From Pegea sp. RAD2-039 (lineage: Eukaryota; Chordata; Thaliacea; Salpida; Salpidae), in assembly GCA_034620365.1 (NCBI GenBank), contig JAQGEQ010000234.1, positions 30,201-94,200 on the forward strand: a DNA stretch of 64,000 bases. Direction: 5' to 3'. Under the pieces are notes generated by a model, which searched no databases, was not told the origin of the DNA, and was given only the letters and a program-made list of their open reading frames with translations. Shown here one piece after another: positions 1 to 11,569 of the stretch; within the stretch, counting starts at the first letter, position 1; every line of letters starts with the position of its first letter. The translations under genes were made by a program, and so were the position numbers.

Positions 1-170
1 ATTACCTATTTATTCAGTTGGTTCATACTGTAATCAAACTGTAATCGGTTCAAAGTGTAAAAGAAACTTTTATTGTTAACAATTTTGTAAAATCTTCCAA
101 GGTGATCTCTCTGCTTTTTCTGTTTATATAAATTGATATTTTACATAAATTACAGAAAACCTTATGGATA
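1..170 (-). promoter_or_regulatory. Upstream-region copy of the 447-aa gene family
   Basis: This stretch is the reverse complement of the conserved block found upstream of the family genes at about 14760-14900 and 62810-62950, and parallel to the minus-strand block at 6780-6960. Shared landmarks are the run ctttttctgtttatataaat and the run aattttgtaaaatc. In the other copies a TATA-like box follows within 200 bases, so here it would lie left of base 1. I infer a further minus-strand family gene just outside the window. Confidence 0.45.
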
Positions 171-929
171 TGCTTATGATTTGGCACCAAGCTAAAAATA
201 ATTCCTTGCAAGTTATAAAAACTCAGAACAGCTTTAGTGAATTCGTCTTGTTACTTTCTGCAAGAAGAAAAAATAAAGCTTTAGTTGATTACCAAAAACA
301 AAATTTTATAAAATAAGCATCTAACTTAAAGATAATTGTGAAAATTCTTCTCTACGTTTAAACAAACTTTACTTTCTTCAGTTTTGATCAATAATTTAAA
401 CTCTGTGCACAATTTCAAAACATAATGAAAGCTTTATTTTGCAATTAAATATTGTGGTTTATCTATTCAGTATGCTTATTATCAGTATAATTTTACTGCC
501 TTCATATATACGTGAATGCAAAGACTTGATAAAAAGCTAGTTCTTGTAAATGATTTCTATTTTTGATATTTTCCAAATGCTTTCTACAAATTTTGAGTAT
601 TAGATGATTATAAAAGATAAAGAAAAACAGTTTATATTCTGTCTATGGAAAATTCAGGATCTTTACTTGTAATAGTTGCCCTACATAAGCTTGAGAATCA
701 AAACTATTAAATCATTATACTAGATGATAACCATTTTAATTTTTTTTGATAGTCAATCGGCTTAAAATACTGGAAACTCCGTGAAAGTGACCCGGAAGCA
801 CATTTATCTGTGTAATAGTCAAAAGTTACTCATATAAAAAAGAAACTAGCAATTGTTTAAATTAGATAACCGACATGTTCATGATTTCAAAATGAGAAAC
901 TGATGAAAAGTTATCTTGCAATAATACTT

Positions 930-1000
930 CTTAGATTACTTGGCAAGAAGTTGCACCATGCTAGCATGTTTGGGATTGAAATCACTGACCAATGATAACT
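930..1000 (-). mobile_element. Small LINE ORF1 remnant
   Basis: The run cttggcaagaagttgcacca matches a block inside the LINE ORF1 remnants at 39290-39310, 47818-47836 and 57808-57826, with further diverged similarity on both sides. It is too short to show a reading frame. The surrounding stretch from 170 to 1860 shows no gene I can support; the 79-codon open frame at 1108 has poor composition and no relative here. Confidence 0.35.
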
Positions 1001-1869
1001 AGCATCTTTTACTTTCGAATTATTTTGGATTTGATTTTAGGTCATCGGCAAGTTGCCGATTTCAAAATAGTCTATTTGCCTTGAACTTCTGTTAAACTCT
1101 ATAAAACTTGTTTGTTTTTAATAATATCTTTCGGTTTAGTGTTTGTCCGGACAAAACTCAAAATTTAAAATTCAATTTTTATTCCGGTTTGATTTATTTT
1201 AAACAACGAGAACATTTTTTTATTGATAACAATTCTAAATTAAGCTTTCACTATTTGGTAGTTATCAGTTTTCATAAATGTTTTAAGTATTCATTTTTAA
1301 GTTTTAATGTTGTCAAGTTTACAGTTTACAAAAAACAATTCCCATAAAAATTTGGATAAACTAAACAAATAAATTGTCGGCTCAATGATTTAATATAAAC
1401 AGTTTATGTTTGAAATATTCCTTGTAACTCTAGTTAATCACTTCAAAACTTTTGTAAAAATTCTAAAATTATAGTATTTTTTTTACTATTTTTTTACAAG
1501 AAGATAGTTTTTGTTTGTCTCCGAGATATTGTAGATGGAGATAGTTAAAAGTAATTTACTAATATCTATGTAATGTTTTGTGTTTTAGTCAATTTTTTAA
1601 ATATCAAGTTTGAACAAATCGATGAAATAAACTTTATATTTACAATTGCTTTTTACTGAATAAGATTCAAATATGATTTACCAAAAGGTTTTGTTTTCAG
1701 AACTAATAAACAACTTTGATAAAAGCTCTTAATGAAGAATAAGCAACAACATCCAAATGACAATTTTGTCTTTATTTTTCATGATATCTCATGTGTTTCA
1801 AGATGATAAAAAACTTCTATTACAGTTTCTACTTCAATTTGATCGAATTAAATCCGTTTCTAATTTATA

Positions 1870-2312
1870 ATTTGAGTAAAAACTAATTGGCAACATCTTT
1901 GGCAATTTCCGATTTAAACTTGGCTAATTGAACGGATATAGATTTGCTGATGTTGGATAATTGGTTTTGATTAGAATTAGATGGGGTAGCTGTTGTGTTC
2001 ATGGTTTTACATTAAATGCTGAACCGTTTAAATCCCATTTGCCTCATTTGGTTGTTATCAAATATATCGTACATTTTTTTGCTCACATCACTACAGGTGA
2101 GATGAAACTAGAAGAGGCATTTAAAACATTCTATTGCCGGATCTTCACCAGAGCAAATTTTTATGCAGGATTGGCAATTGCCATTGTAAGCTTGTTTTGA
2201 TGAAGTTGGTTTGTCAGGATTTTTCTTTAAATTTGAACGTAAGGTCTTTCTAGTATTATTTGGGTCTACCATAGTTTTTTGAAAGATTTTAGTGGTCACC
2301 AACCACAATATA
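1870..2312 (-). mobile_element. CR1-like LINE ORF1 remnant, 5' part
   Basis: Read on the minus strand, this holds a cysteine-rich start (CQSC, then a second IECFKC pair) typical of the PHD-like zinc finger at the front of ORF1 in CR1/L2-type non-LTR retrotransposons. A diverged version of the hydrophilic coiled segment seen at 57867-58168 follows. Frameshifts and stops interrupt it, so it is dead. It is the most diverged of four ORF1 remnants here; the others sit behind the three homeodomain/zinc-finger genes. Identification rests on the cysteine pattern and on similarity between copies. Confidence 0.6.
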
Positions 2313-2339
2313 TAATATATTTATAATATACATATAACT

Positions 2340-4030
2340 TCCTAGAAATAAATTTATCACAACTTATAAGCACTTATTCAAATAGAATATAACCTATAAC
2401 CTGAAACTTATTCAAATTGAATAGATATTAGAGAACCTAAATTTATATTTTATGATCATGTGTGAAAATGATCTAATAGTTTCTTCATCCTGTTATTGTT
2501 TGCAAAAAGTATCACTTCCTATCTTGTTAGTTCTAACTTTAGTATACACAAAACAAATCCCTTGTAAGATAGCACGTTTGATCTTTTATTTCTAATAATT
2601 AAAAATCTGCTCTAAGTAAAACTGTTCTCACTAATCTTCTCTAAGTAATTTTTACATAAGTAACTAAAATAAACAGGTTTTCCTAGATCTTCTAGGTCAT
2701 TTAAACGGCAATCAGAGCAGAACTCATTTTATATGAAAAAGAGTAGAAAATACTTAAATCTGAGAACTTTAATCCAAAATACTTGGAACTTATTACCTAA
2801 ATTTATAACAACTATTTAAAACTTAAACTGCATATTCAAATTGGTGAAATAACATTTTTTTATTTAGTTTAATCCTACTTTTTGTAATTCCTTTTTAAGA
2901 ACCGTAATTTTGTAAGCATTATTTGCAAAATTGTTTCCAGAAAACATGATGGCTTTTCTTTTTATTTGTTAGGAACAAGATTTCTCTATATAAGTTTTAT
3001 TATTTATAAAATTATGTTCTGTGGAAGACCTATTAGACAAGTATTTTTTCTTTCTGACTGTGAACTTAGAAAATATTCTTTTTAAAAAGTTAGAAACAGT
3101 TTCATTGAAAATAATTAGAATTGTTTTACATTAGAAGTATTTTTATTAATATTAGTCACAAGAAATCTTTTAAATTTTGTAATTTAAAAAGTAATATGCA
3201 AACACGTAAAACTAAAACAATTTAGAAATGTTGTCAAAGAAAAACATTTTTTCAAACAGTTAAATATATGATACTTATAAGGGAGAATCAATTTTATAAA
3301 TAAAACTTTGTCCGGACGAACTTTAGATCAAAAGACATTTTTAAATAGACGATGTTTCATTCCCAGATAGCTTTTCATCTGTTTCCCAAGACAGTCCAAA
3401 ATTTGAAACCGGCAATTTGTCGGTGATCTATTTTTTAAGTTGTAAAATAAGCGAATTAATGAAAATGTGTTGGAAAGTAGACTATGAGTTGTTTTTTTAA
3501 ATGTTATTCCAGTACTTCCAACGGCAAGCTAGCAATTGATTAACTTTAAAAGAAAATTAAAACTTTAATTTTGAGCTTAAAGTAATTTTAGCTATAAATT
3601 GCTTATAGTTTGTTCTCACTCTAGTTAGAGATGAAATTATCAAACTGCAAAAATTTAAGAAGTTTTGAAATTGGTTAATACATTTATAATATAGTTAAAA
3701 TGCAAATAGCAAAAGTCCAACAAAGACTTTGATTTTAATTTAGTAGCATTTATAAACATTTTATTTAGTTATGTATCAAATTAACAATTTTTTTTTCATA
3801 GTTTTTAATCATTGAAATTTATAATTTTCACATTCTTTTCTACAGCTATAATTAATGTGTTTTACAATCAGTACTTTTAGTTGTACTATCAAAATAATTT
3901 TTGTAATCATCTGAAAGTTTCTTTTATCAAAAAGCTTTATAGGACTAATGATATTAACAAAAATAAATAAAAAAAGTTTTTAAATTTCTCATCACAGTTA
4001 ATATGTCTTTCAAATATTTCATTCTTGAAA
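2340..4030. other. Intergenic AT-rich stretch, no gene seen
   Basis: No open frame of useful length, no recognisable splice-bounded exon with a relative elsewhere in the window, and no RNA gene is visible. The base composition is the same as the neighbouring introns and spacers. Confidence 0.6.
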
Positions 4031-4039
4031 ACTAATAAA

Positions 4040-4335
4040 AATATTATCAAGCTTCTATTGTTGTTTTTCTGGAACGTTCTGATTTCAAGATTAATTTAAC
4101 GGTGAGCATCATTGATGACATCTATATAAAATACATGGACATAAAAAAACAATCGCATCTAATTCTTATCCTATTTTTAAAAATAACATTATCAAGCTTC
4201 TATTGTTGTTGTGAAACTTTATGTTAAGCAATCATAGCAATCTGGAATGTTCTGATTGTGCTTTACAGTGAGCATCATTGATAACATCTCAAAAATACAT
4301 GGATATCTAGGGGCAATCGAATCTAAGTCTGATCC
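4040..4335. repeat. Imperfect tandem duplication of about 150 bp
   Basis: Two neighbouring blocks share the same order of landmarks: atcaagcttctattgttgtt, then an ngttctgatt run, then gtgagcatcattgat, then acatctcaa or acatctata and a run ending in atacatgga, then caatcgnatctaa. The copies start near 4050 and 4193 and differ by several indels, so the duplication is not recent. No coding potential is visible. Confidence 0.7.
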
Positions 4336-4429
4336 CATCAGACACAAGTACAGATCATTTTAAACGACTTAGGTTTCTCCAGACTTTAAAAACTTTACAT
4401 TTGCTTAACGCTATTCACTACTGTTACTC

Positions 4430-5130
4430 AATGAAATGAAAATGAACTTTATTAAATCACATGCAATATGTAAAATTGTGATTTAAATAATATGATACAC
4501 GCCACGAGTAGTAAAAATAAGTTTGCATAATCAGCGTTAAAGTATTTTTATCTTTATTTAACTTGTTGTAATTTATAAAATACTATAAAAAAATTAAATA
4601 ACTATTGTGTAATTAAACTAACCTATAAGATCTAGACAAAACAATTAAGACTTGAAATATTCGACTATAGCTGCTTGATGGAAAAATTGATTGAAGTACA
4701 AAGATTTCGTAATTTTATTTTAATTCCAACAAAATAATTAACATCAAATACAAGAGGCGAAATTTAAACTTAGATTATAAAACATAAACTTTTCTGGTAG
4801 TAAGAACAATTAGCAAACGCACAAACTTATCTCGCAGACATCAAACATTTCTTTATCAGAAGTAAAATTTTGTTTTATGATTTTTAAAGCTATTTATTTA
4901 AGTTTACGTCCGACCAACAATATCTAATTTCATTGGTTCTTGTTCATATATTTTTGACGTTTAGCCTTTAAATTTTGAAGAGTTAAAAGAAAATACTTTA
5001 AAATGAACTTTTAAGTTTAAATCAAAAAAGACATTCAAGAAAAATATGAAAGTTTTCTTATGTAAGGTTTGGTGCTTTACTGAAACTTTTTAAAATTATT
5101 ATTTTTGACTTCTTTTTCGCATTATTGTTT
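4430..5130 (-). repeat. 3' flank of the family gene, inverted copy of 16650-17350
   Basis: Read on the minus strand, this runs in the same order as the downstream flank of the intact family gene at 15305-16648. Both contain a gacgtt or aacgtc run, the word gtcggacgt or gtcggatgt, a cgtttgctaatt run and a gaggcgaaatttaaacttag run in matching order. It shows that the duplicated unit includes several hundred bases downstream of the coding region. Confidence 0.65.
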
Positions 5131-5132
5131 AA

Positions 5133-6376
5133 TTAATTAGTAGGCATCATCATTTTTAAAGAAGATAACAGTTTTTTGATTATTTCGGTGGCGGTATTCA
5201 AAATAGATATCATTCTTTGACAGTTTGGAACATCTTCAAAAATTAGTTTTATATCGAGTAATACGCCCAATTGGCTCTCATAGTTACTAGGAAACATTTT
5301 ATCTTCGTTGTTTTCATTATTCTTTTTGTTACTCATAGAAACTTTAAAATTCTCTGAAACGTCAGATGAAATATTGTTTGGCTGATCAGAAAAATTTGAA
5401 CTTGTATAACCTTCTTCCGACAGGTAGAGATCAGTTTCGAAGCAGTCACAATTGTCAGATATTAAATTGCAAGACTGATTAGAAAAATCGGAACTTGTAT
5501 AATCTTCTAGGTACAGATCAGTTTGAAGGAAGATAGATTCTTTTCTTATCTTTGATAACTTTACATGACAAGCTAATGACAAGCTAAACAAAACAGGTAC
5601 AAGTAAATTGTTAAAATAAGTTTCAGCAAATTCTGGATTTCGTTTAAATTCTAGTAAAGTGCTTATCAGGCTGTTTGAGGCAGATTGTTACATGATTGCA
5701 CAAGTGCGTAACAAAAATCATCTAAAAATAATAAATATTCTTGAAACTTGAGAAAATTTGTATTTGTTGATTGTATAACTTTTTTAGTTGTACCAGATAG
5801 CAAGGAAAATCTTTTGATCAAATCATTAAGTTTTGTGGTTTGTTTGTAGATATTAGTTTCGGTTATATTGCCAAATCCATCCAAAATCTGCACTAGAAAA
5901 AATAGAAGTGTATACGTTTTGTATTTCATTACGGTTTTAGTTGGTTTGAATTCTTCAGCAATCAACAGACAATGTCTTAATAATTCTAAAGCAACAAAAT
6001 GGCTTTCTACAGATTTGTCCTTTATGAAAGAAAACTTTGTTCCAATTTGAAAGAATATTCTCAGTATAATAAGATCACGTGAGTTACTGCTGACATTAAA
6101 ATCTTTCAATTTGTAAACTTTTACTAATCCAGATTTTTCGTATTTCCAGTAAACAAATCCTGCTGATAAAATATTATCTTTCTCAAGTACATCAGAAAAA
6201 CAATCAAATCCATCAACAGAAGTATCTTTATCTTGGTACTTAGAGCGAAGCTCTATAAGCTCATTTCCTACCGGGCTTGTAAAAATGTAATCAAATAGAC
6301 TACCTTGCAATATGAAAGAGTTTTTCCTCCAATATCCAAAACTTTCACACATTCAGAATATTCATTCATTTCAAAT
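5133..6376 (-). pseudogene. Family gene, frameshifted and internally deleted
   Basis: A minus-strand relative of the 447-aa gene at 15305-16648. The start is clear (reading MNEYSECVKVLDIGGKT), but one base is missing in the AAAACTC run right after, compared with the intact copy, which shifts the frame. The frame then stays open from about 6350 to 5666 (FILQGSLFDYIF, GFDCFSD, FFQIGTKF). Near 5690 some 40-50 codons of the intact protein are missing and the frame shifts again, into a last stretch ending at 5133. That tail matches the family C-terminus (ILNTATEII versus ILKTATTIF) but contains an internally repeated, acidic serine-rich segment absent from the intact copy. The protein is unidentified. 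Three lesions make function unlikely. Confidence 0.75.
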
Positions 6377-6639
6377 TTGTTAATTTCTGTAGCAAATTAA
6401 TCTACAAATTCAGGAGCTGCTAAAATTAAGGCTGTAGTTGAATAATTTATTAGACAAACGTAGCATCATTCAGTACATTTACTAAATTAAAAATGTTCTG
6501 ACTATATTTTACCTTACAGCTTGCAGCAGGCAATCAAGATTTAAATCTTACTAAGAAGTAGTAGTATCTTCATTAACTTAAATTCTAAATCAAACATATG
6601 AATTCACATCATATAATTAAAACATATTCAGTACTAAAC

Positions 6640-6965
6640 TAGCAAACAAACAATAAAGTAAAAAATATAACTTTCCATGTAAGAAACGTCTTCAACACAT
6701 ATGCCCTCATATTCGGGTTGTTCATATATTTATAGTCTTGCAAATGTAAACCAAATCAACCGAAATAAAAATCATGAAAACAGACTTGTTATTAATTCAA
6801 TCAGTTTGTTCAAACTGTAATCATTTCAATATTATATGTTCAGTTTAAGAACTGATAAAGAGACAGTTTTATTATTAATAATTTTGTAAAATCCTATAAT
6901 GTGATTTCTTTGCTTTTTCTGTTTATATAAATCGATATTTTGCTGATATTACATGAAGCCATATT
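6640..6965 (-). promoter_or_regulatory. Conserved promoter of the family gene (minus strand)
   Basis: This is the reverse complement of the block in front of the intact gene (14740-14990) and of the right-edge gene (62810-63060). A TATAAATA box lies at 6727-6734 (read as tatttata), followed by ATATGAACAACCCGAA and a GGCATATGTGTTGAAGAC run that all copies share. Strong conservation through the box and about 200 bases upstream, against weaker similarity elsewhere, suggests a core promoter. The distance from box to ATG is about 355 bases. Confidence 0.55.
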
Positions 6966-7354
6966 ACTATGCTTATATTTTGCACAAAGCCAAAAAAAAT
7001 TTCCTTGAAACGTTTCCTTCAGCTTTTTGAAAATATGTCTCTTTACTTTCCGCTAGACGCCTAGAGCAGGATACGACTTTAACAGCTTTTTAAATATATG
7101 TCTTTCTGCTAGAAGCAATAAAAACAAACATACTGGTGATCACGAAATACAAAACTTGCATATTAGAAACATCTTTTAATGGTCTTTTATTGAGCATATG
7201 AAAGATTTGAAAGATTAAGAAACCTGTTTAATAACTCTTCATTTTATTTTGCTTCTTAAAATAAATGTAGTTTCAAGTAAGTTTGCTCTAAATATAAATG
7301 AAATTTCTTTAGACTAACAATAAAAAATAAATGATAAAGGTTTAATAATTTTAG

Positions 7355-7678
7355 TCAAAATGCTTTTTGTAATATCACAAGACTTACAAGTTTAGATAAA
7401 AGTATTAGACATTTATTTATGACTGAAGTTGTTTTCTTAAAGTATTTAGACAATAATGAATATATTGCTGTAGGGGTTTCAAGTCTTGTGTTGCTAATAG
7501 TGAAATAAAGATAAGTGTATTTGTCTCGTGGAGGCAGGTGGTAGTTAGATTTACTCATTATTAGGCTCACTTCAAGTCTGAAGAGTCTTACAACCTCTGT
7601 AAAGCAAGATGTTATTACCTCCAACGCCGACTCATTATATTCCACAAAGGCGTCATCGCCGAGACGATGTTTTGTTAA
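7355..7678 (-). CDS. Unidentified terminal exon, 107 codons
   Basis: An open minus-strand frame runs from a likely acceptor (CCTTAG just above 7678) to a stop at 7355. It starts in phase 0 with LTKHRLGDDAF and has no ATG near its start, so it looks like the last exon of a gene, not a whole gene. A second copy at 62074-62397 on the plus strand has exactly the same length and frame, with many third-position changes and several conservative replacements. Motifs include SCFTEVVRL, HLPPRDKYTYLYF and a hydrophobic end (ILLSKLVSLVILQKAF). I do not recognise it. No upstream exon could be linked. Confidence 0.45.
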   Translation of the reverse strand, partial: LTKHRLGDDAFVEYNESALEVITSCFTEVVRLFRLEVSLIMSKSNYHLPPRDKYTYLYFTISNTRLETPTAIYSLLSKYFKKTTSVINKCLILLSKLVSLVILQKAF

Positions 7679-7699
7679 CTAAGGTAGCAAGTTTATAAT

Positions 7700-8900
7700 C
7701 TAGTTTTAATTATTTAACTTTTAAATTGATGGCTATGTTGCAGTAATTGTTTCATGAAACTTTGTGAATATAAACTCCTGGCAGCCAACTTATAGATTAA
7801 AACAATTTGGTTGAATAAATTAAAGTTATAAAATGAGTAAAGCTTGAGTTTAATTTCCAAATCTTACCAAAACTATCTTTTTGGTTTTGTAATATTTCTA
7901 ATTACTACATGAAAGTTATGTTTATATTTTTATCCTCAATTAATATTTATATGAAAGCTTGAAAACTGAGTTTGATGTTCCTAAACTGCGAAAACTAAAA
8001 TAGCAAATAAATCAATCCCAAACCAATCTTGTTTTAGACTAAGGCATATAAATTTTTTGCAAACAAATTGAGTATTAAAAAGTAGCTTTCAATTTGATTT
8101 AGGTTTGCTTAAATGATTTAGAATTTGTGAAAAAAAACTTAAACTATCAAGAAATCAAAAACAACTTTTGCTATATTAAACAAACGAAAATTTTAAATTT
8201 CACCTTAAAAATTAATAGCATCAATATTATCAAAACCTATGATTATCAAAACAATCTTTTTTATAACAACCAATCGAAAGTATTTACTATTTTTATTTAG
8301 TTCCACAAATATACATTTATCTAAGTCCTTATGGCCTCTCTGAATTGAAACTACCCATAATGATATCAAAAGTCAAATATCTCTGTGTGACGTTAACCAA
8401 AAGTTATGTATTTTGGACTTTTATATATTTTTTATAATGTTTTGTGGATATATTTTAAATATGTTACAACTGTAAATAAATCGAATAAAAATTCAAGTTA
8501 AGTTGCAAATATTCTAATTCGAAAGCTTTCATGCTATTGGCTGATCACAAAAGAACTATTTTCAGTCTTATATGTTAGCTAGAGGTTGTCACGACCTGTC
8601 ACAATACTAAATAATTTAAAAAATTCACCGACCTCATAACTTAACTGGTCCATTAACAATGATCATAACAAAATTAAACAGATTTAAATCAATTTTGATG
8701 GTAACTACAAAATACGTTGCATGGCTCTAAAGAGCAATTCAAACTTCTGAAGGACATGTTATAGAAGAACTCTTTAATATCCGGTAAACGTTCTTCTAAA
8801 AACCATTTGACAACTAAGATGTAATCACTTTCGCTTTAATTATTTCTATTATAAAAAGTTTGCAACTAGCTTCCTCATAAACTTCCTTAAAATGTATTAT
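7700..8900. other. Intergenic stretch, inverted relative of 61620-62060
   Basis: No gene is visible. The part from about 8550 to 8900 is the reverse complement of about 61640-61960 (shared words gttgtcacgacctg or gttttgacaacctc, and aaactttttat runs), so it belongs to the left arm of the long inverted repeat. The part from 7740 to 7850 also resembles 14480-14580 in inverted orientation. Confidence 0.5.
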
Positions 8901-8921
8901 TACAGGCGCGTTATATACTCA

Positions 8922-9043
8922 TTACTCCACAGCTTGTTTAACCAATCTTACAAGAGCGTCTTTTGAAAAATTTTCTTGAGAATCAGTTATGGTGATTTCT
9001 AATTCATAACGGACTGCACCCAAATATTTTTCATGCCAGAGTA
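8922..9043 (-). CDS. Unidentified terminal exon, about 40 codons
   Basis: A minus-strand open frame of 122 bp lies between a good acceptor (pyrimidine-rich ACCTTTAG just above 9043) and a TAA at 8922-8924. It begins with two bases of a split codon, then LWHEKYLGAVRYE, TITDSQENFSK and LVKQAVE. The inverted copy at 61494-61615 has the same length and frame with only a handful of differences, several silent. Conservation of acceptor, frame and stop suggests a former or real last exon, but no upstream exon in matching phase could be found and the family is unknown to me. Confidence 0.4.
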
Positions 9044-10015
9044 CTAAAGGTAAAAGACAAAGTGTTTTTGGGTTTGCTAGGTTACTGAGTGCAAACCACT
9101 AAGTGTTTTTGGGAATTTCATAATATTATCATTTGCAATTTTCCTTTTGTGAATGTTGAACGAATTCTTCAAATAAGAACTACTGTTATACAACTTTTGT
9201 AAGAAATAACTTATTATCCGTCTTAATGATTATTTTTTCAAGTATTTGGCTTTTAAACATATTTTATATGATTTTGTTACAAACTAGTTTCTGTAGAAGC
9301 TAAAGTCGAAAATTCTTAAATATCAACTAAGCTGTTTTGACTTTTTAACTTAATTTCTTTTATAGTTCTCTAAAGATATCTTTTTAATCCTCATTTTAAT
9401 TGTTACTTATTTAATTGATGTAAATTTGTATTAGTTTAAATCTTCTCAATAAAATAAAGTCAATAATGTTTTACTTCAAATATTTATCTAGTCTTTTTAT
9501 ACTTCTTACAATATATTATAAGCTCTATTCATTTTAATGAATTTTATTTATAAATAATATGCAGTTAACTTTTATAGGTAAGTTTAAAACCTATATAAAA
9601 CTATTAAAAGAAAAATTTACAAATACAGTTTTAGTTTTTTTACAGCTTTATTATGTATAAATTTTGTTGACGATTTCTGTTACATAGAGTTAGATATGAA
9701 TCGTAATATGATGTAATGACAATTTACTAATCATATATTTGAACTAGTTCTTCTTTATCTATCAAGTTGAATATCATTACTTAGCTGAAGAATTTATATA
9801 ATAATTTAATCATATTTCTAGCTAAACCGAATTTCATCTTTTTTCTAACTTATTAAATATAATTTATAGAAATATAAAAGAAAACATTTTATTCTGAAGT
9901 TAAGTTAAATTTTTAAGGTGATAAAAACTTCTACGATAGCGTTATAATGCAGGCATAACTAATTTTAAACGAAGAATGAAACTATTTTTGTGATTGAAAT
10001 GGATTTCATTTTTTG
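9044..10015. other. Spacer, mostly inverted copy of 61020-61490
   Basis: 9060-9510 is the reverse complement of about 61050-61480. The segment from about 9515 to 10430, including the 3' part of the neighbouring family pseudogene, is missing from the right-hand copy: there, sequence matching 10434 joins directly to sequence matching about 9515. No independent gene is visible here. Confidence 0.55.
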
Positions 10016-10019
10016 ACAG

Positions 10020-11135
10020 TCTAAAACACTTTTACAAATTATATTTATAGTAAGTAATTCGTCGTACAGGCTGTCATATCTACTAACAAACATTTCAGCT
10101 TTCTTGTTTTCTTTATTTTTTATATTACTCAAAAAATATTTCATTTTCTCTGAAAATTCAGATTCAATTTTGCTTAATTATTTAGCTAAAGAATTGAAAT
10201 TTGTATAAACTTCTTGACACAGGTACGTATTAGTTTGGAGGCGTATAGATTGCTTTCTTATTTTTGAAAACTCCAAATGGTAAGCTAACGATATCAACAA
10301 TTTAAAACTAAACAAAACAGCTGCAAGTGAATTGCTTAAAAAATCATTAGCAAATCTTGGACTTTGTTTGGCTCTTTGTAAATTTATTTGAAGGCTATAT
10401 GAAGCAAACGTTTGCCCAAAAACATATAAGTGTCCTGCTATTGAAGATTTAATGAAGAACATCACATCGCATAAGCACACAAATGCATTTATTCTCAATA
10501 TGTCTCAGTTATGCTCGAAACCAATAGAATTGTAATCAAATAGATCTTCAGTTGACTCAAGTGAGGAATGAAAGACATTCAAAAATGATAGAGATTCTTG
10601 AAACTTGTGATTATTGGTGTTTGTTGATAGTTTCACTTCTTTAGTTCTACCAGATAGCAAAGACAATCTGGTGATCAAATCATTAAGTATTTTGGTTTGT
10701 TTGGAGAGTTTAGTTTCGTACATATTGCTGAATACATCCAAGATCTGTACTATAAAAAATAAAAAGGCAGATGTTTCTTATTTCATTATGGTTCTAGATG
10801 GTTTGAATTTTTCAGCAATCAACAGACAACGTTTTAATAATTCCAAAGCAAAAAAATGGGCTTCTACAGATTTGTCCTTTTTGAAAGAAAACTTTGTTCC
10901 AATTTGAAAGAATATTCTCAGTATAGTAAAATCATATGAGATACTGCTGACATTAAAATCTTTTAATTTGTAAAGTTTAACTAATCCACTTTCTTTGTAT
11001 ATCCAGTAAACGAATACTGCTTACAGAATATTATCTTTCACAAGTGAATCAGAAAAACAATCAAATCCATCAACAGAAATTTGTTCATCTTGGTACTTAG
11101 AGTGAAGTTCTATAAGTTCATTTCCTGTCTGAGTG
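10020..11135 (-). pseudogene. Family gene, 5'-truncated with stops
   Basis: Minus-strand relative of the gene at 15305-16648. Homology starts abruptly near 11135 at the residues GNELIELHSKY (codon 40 of the intact protein), so promoter and start are gone. In-frame stops interrupt it, for example just before the residues AVFVYW, after TIMK, and between two longer open pieces near 10503. Recognisable segments are GFDCFSD, FFQIGTKFSF, LSLLSGR, INAFVCLCDVMFF and SSIAGHLYVFGQTFASYS. Its upstream side abuts a PRDM9-like fragment at exactly the junction seen in the inverted copy near 60310. Confidence 0.75.
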
Positions 11136-11223
11136 TAAGTTTTATTTACTACATTAAAATAAAAATACTAATATTTCAAATAAGCAATTTTCAATAAAAT
11201 AAATTCTTTTTTTTACAATTTAG

Positions 11224-11540
11224 TTTGTGATAAATGTAATGAGCTACATTTAAGTGATTGTCCTGTACATGGCAAAATGAGTCAAGTTCCAGATACCAAA
11301 TTCAAAATGGCTAGTTTCAAATATTTGTTTTGAAATAATTCCAAATTGGATTGATTTATTCAATTTGGAAAATTAAAATTTATTTCTTTTTGAAATTGAG
11401 AATTTGATGGGACGAGCAATACTTACCTGCCCAAAAGAGGTCAAAGTTGATAAATCCTCTATAAGAGGTGGTGTTGAAGGAGTTTGGAAAGATGTTGCTA
11501 TACCAAAAGGTAGTGTGTCTTGACCATATGAGGGTGAAAA
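11224..11540 (+). pseudogene. PRDM9-like fragment: zinc knuckle and start of PR domain
   Basis: Two plus-strand exon remnants. From 11224, after an AATTTAG acceptor, the frame reads CDKCNELHLSDCPVHGKM, the C-x2-C...C-x2-HG zinc knuckle that precedes the PR/SET domain in PRDM7/9-type histone methyltransferases. This is the only copy here that keeps both cysteines of the first pair. From 11401 the second exon reads LTCPKEVKVDKSSIRGGVEGVW, split here as LTCPKEV, then VDKSSI and VEGVW, then IPKG and PYEGE, the conserved entry of the PR domain. The FG before PYEGE is destroyed by a TGA (GTGTCTTGACCA). The rest of the SET domain is missing; sequence passes straight into the end of the opposing SMC6 pseudogene. 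Confidence 0.7.
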
Positions 11541-11569
11541 TAAAAAATAGCTTAAAAAATAGCAGCAAA

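Noticed and set aside
1108-1347. 79-codon plus-strand frame near the left edge
   Set aside because: No relative, low-complexity F/N/S composition, no splice or promoter context.
10614-10907. Plus-strand frame over the family pseudogene (and similar ones at 5868, 15640, 60553, 63707)
   Set aside because: All are the same antisense shadow of the family coding region; they recur because the family is duplicated.
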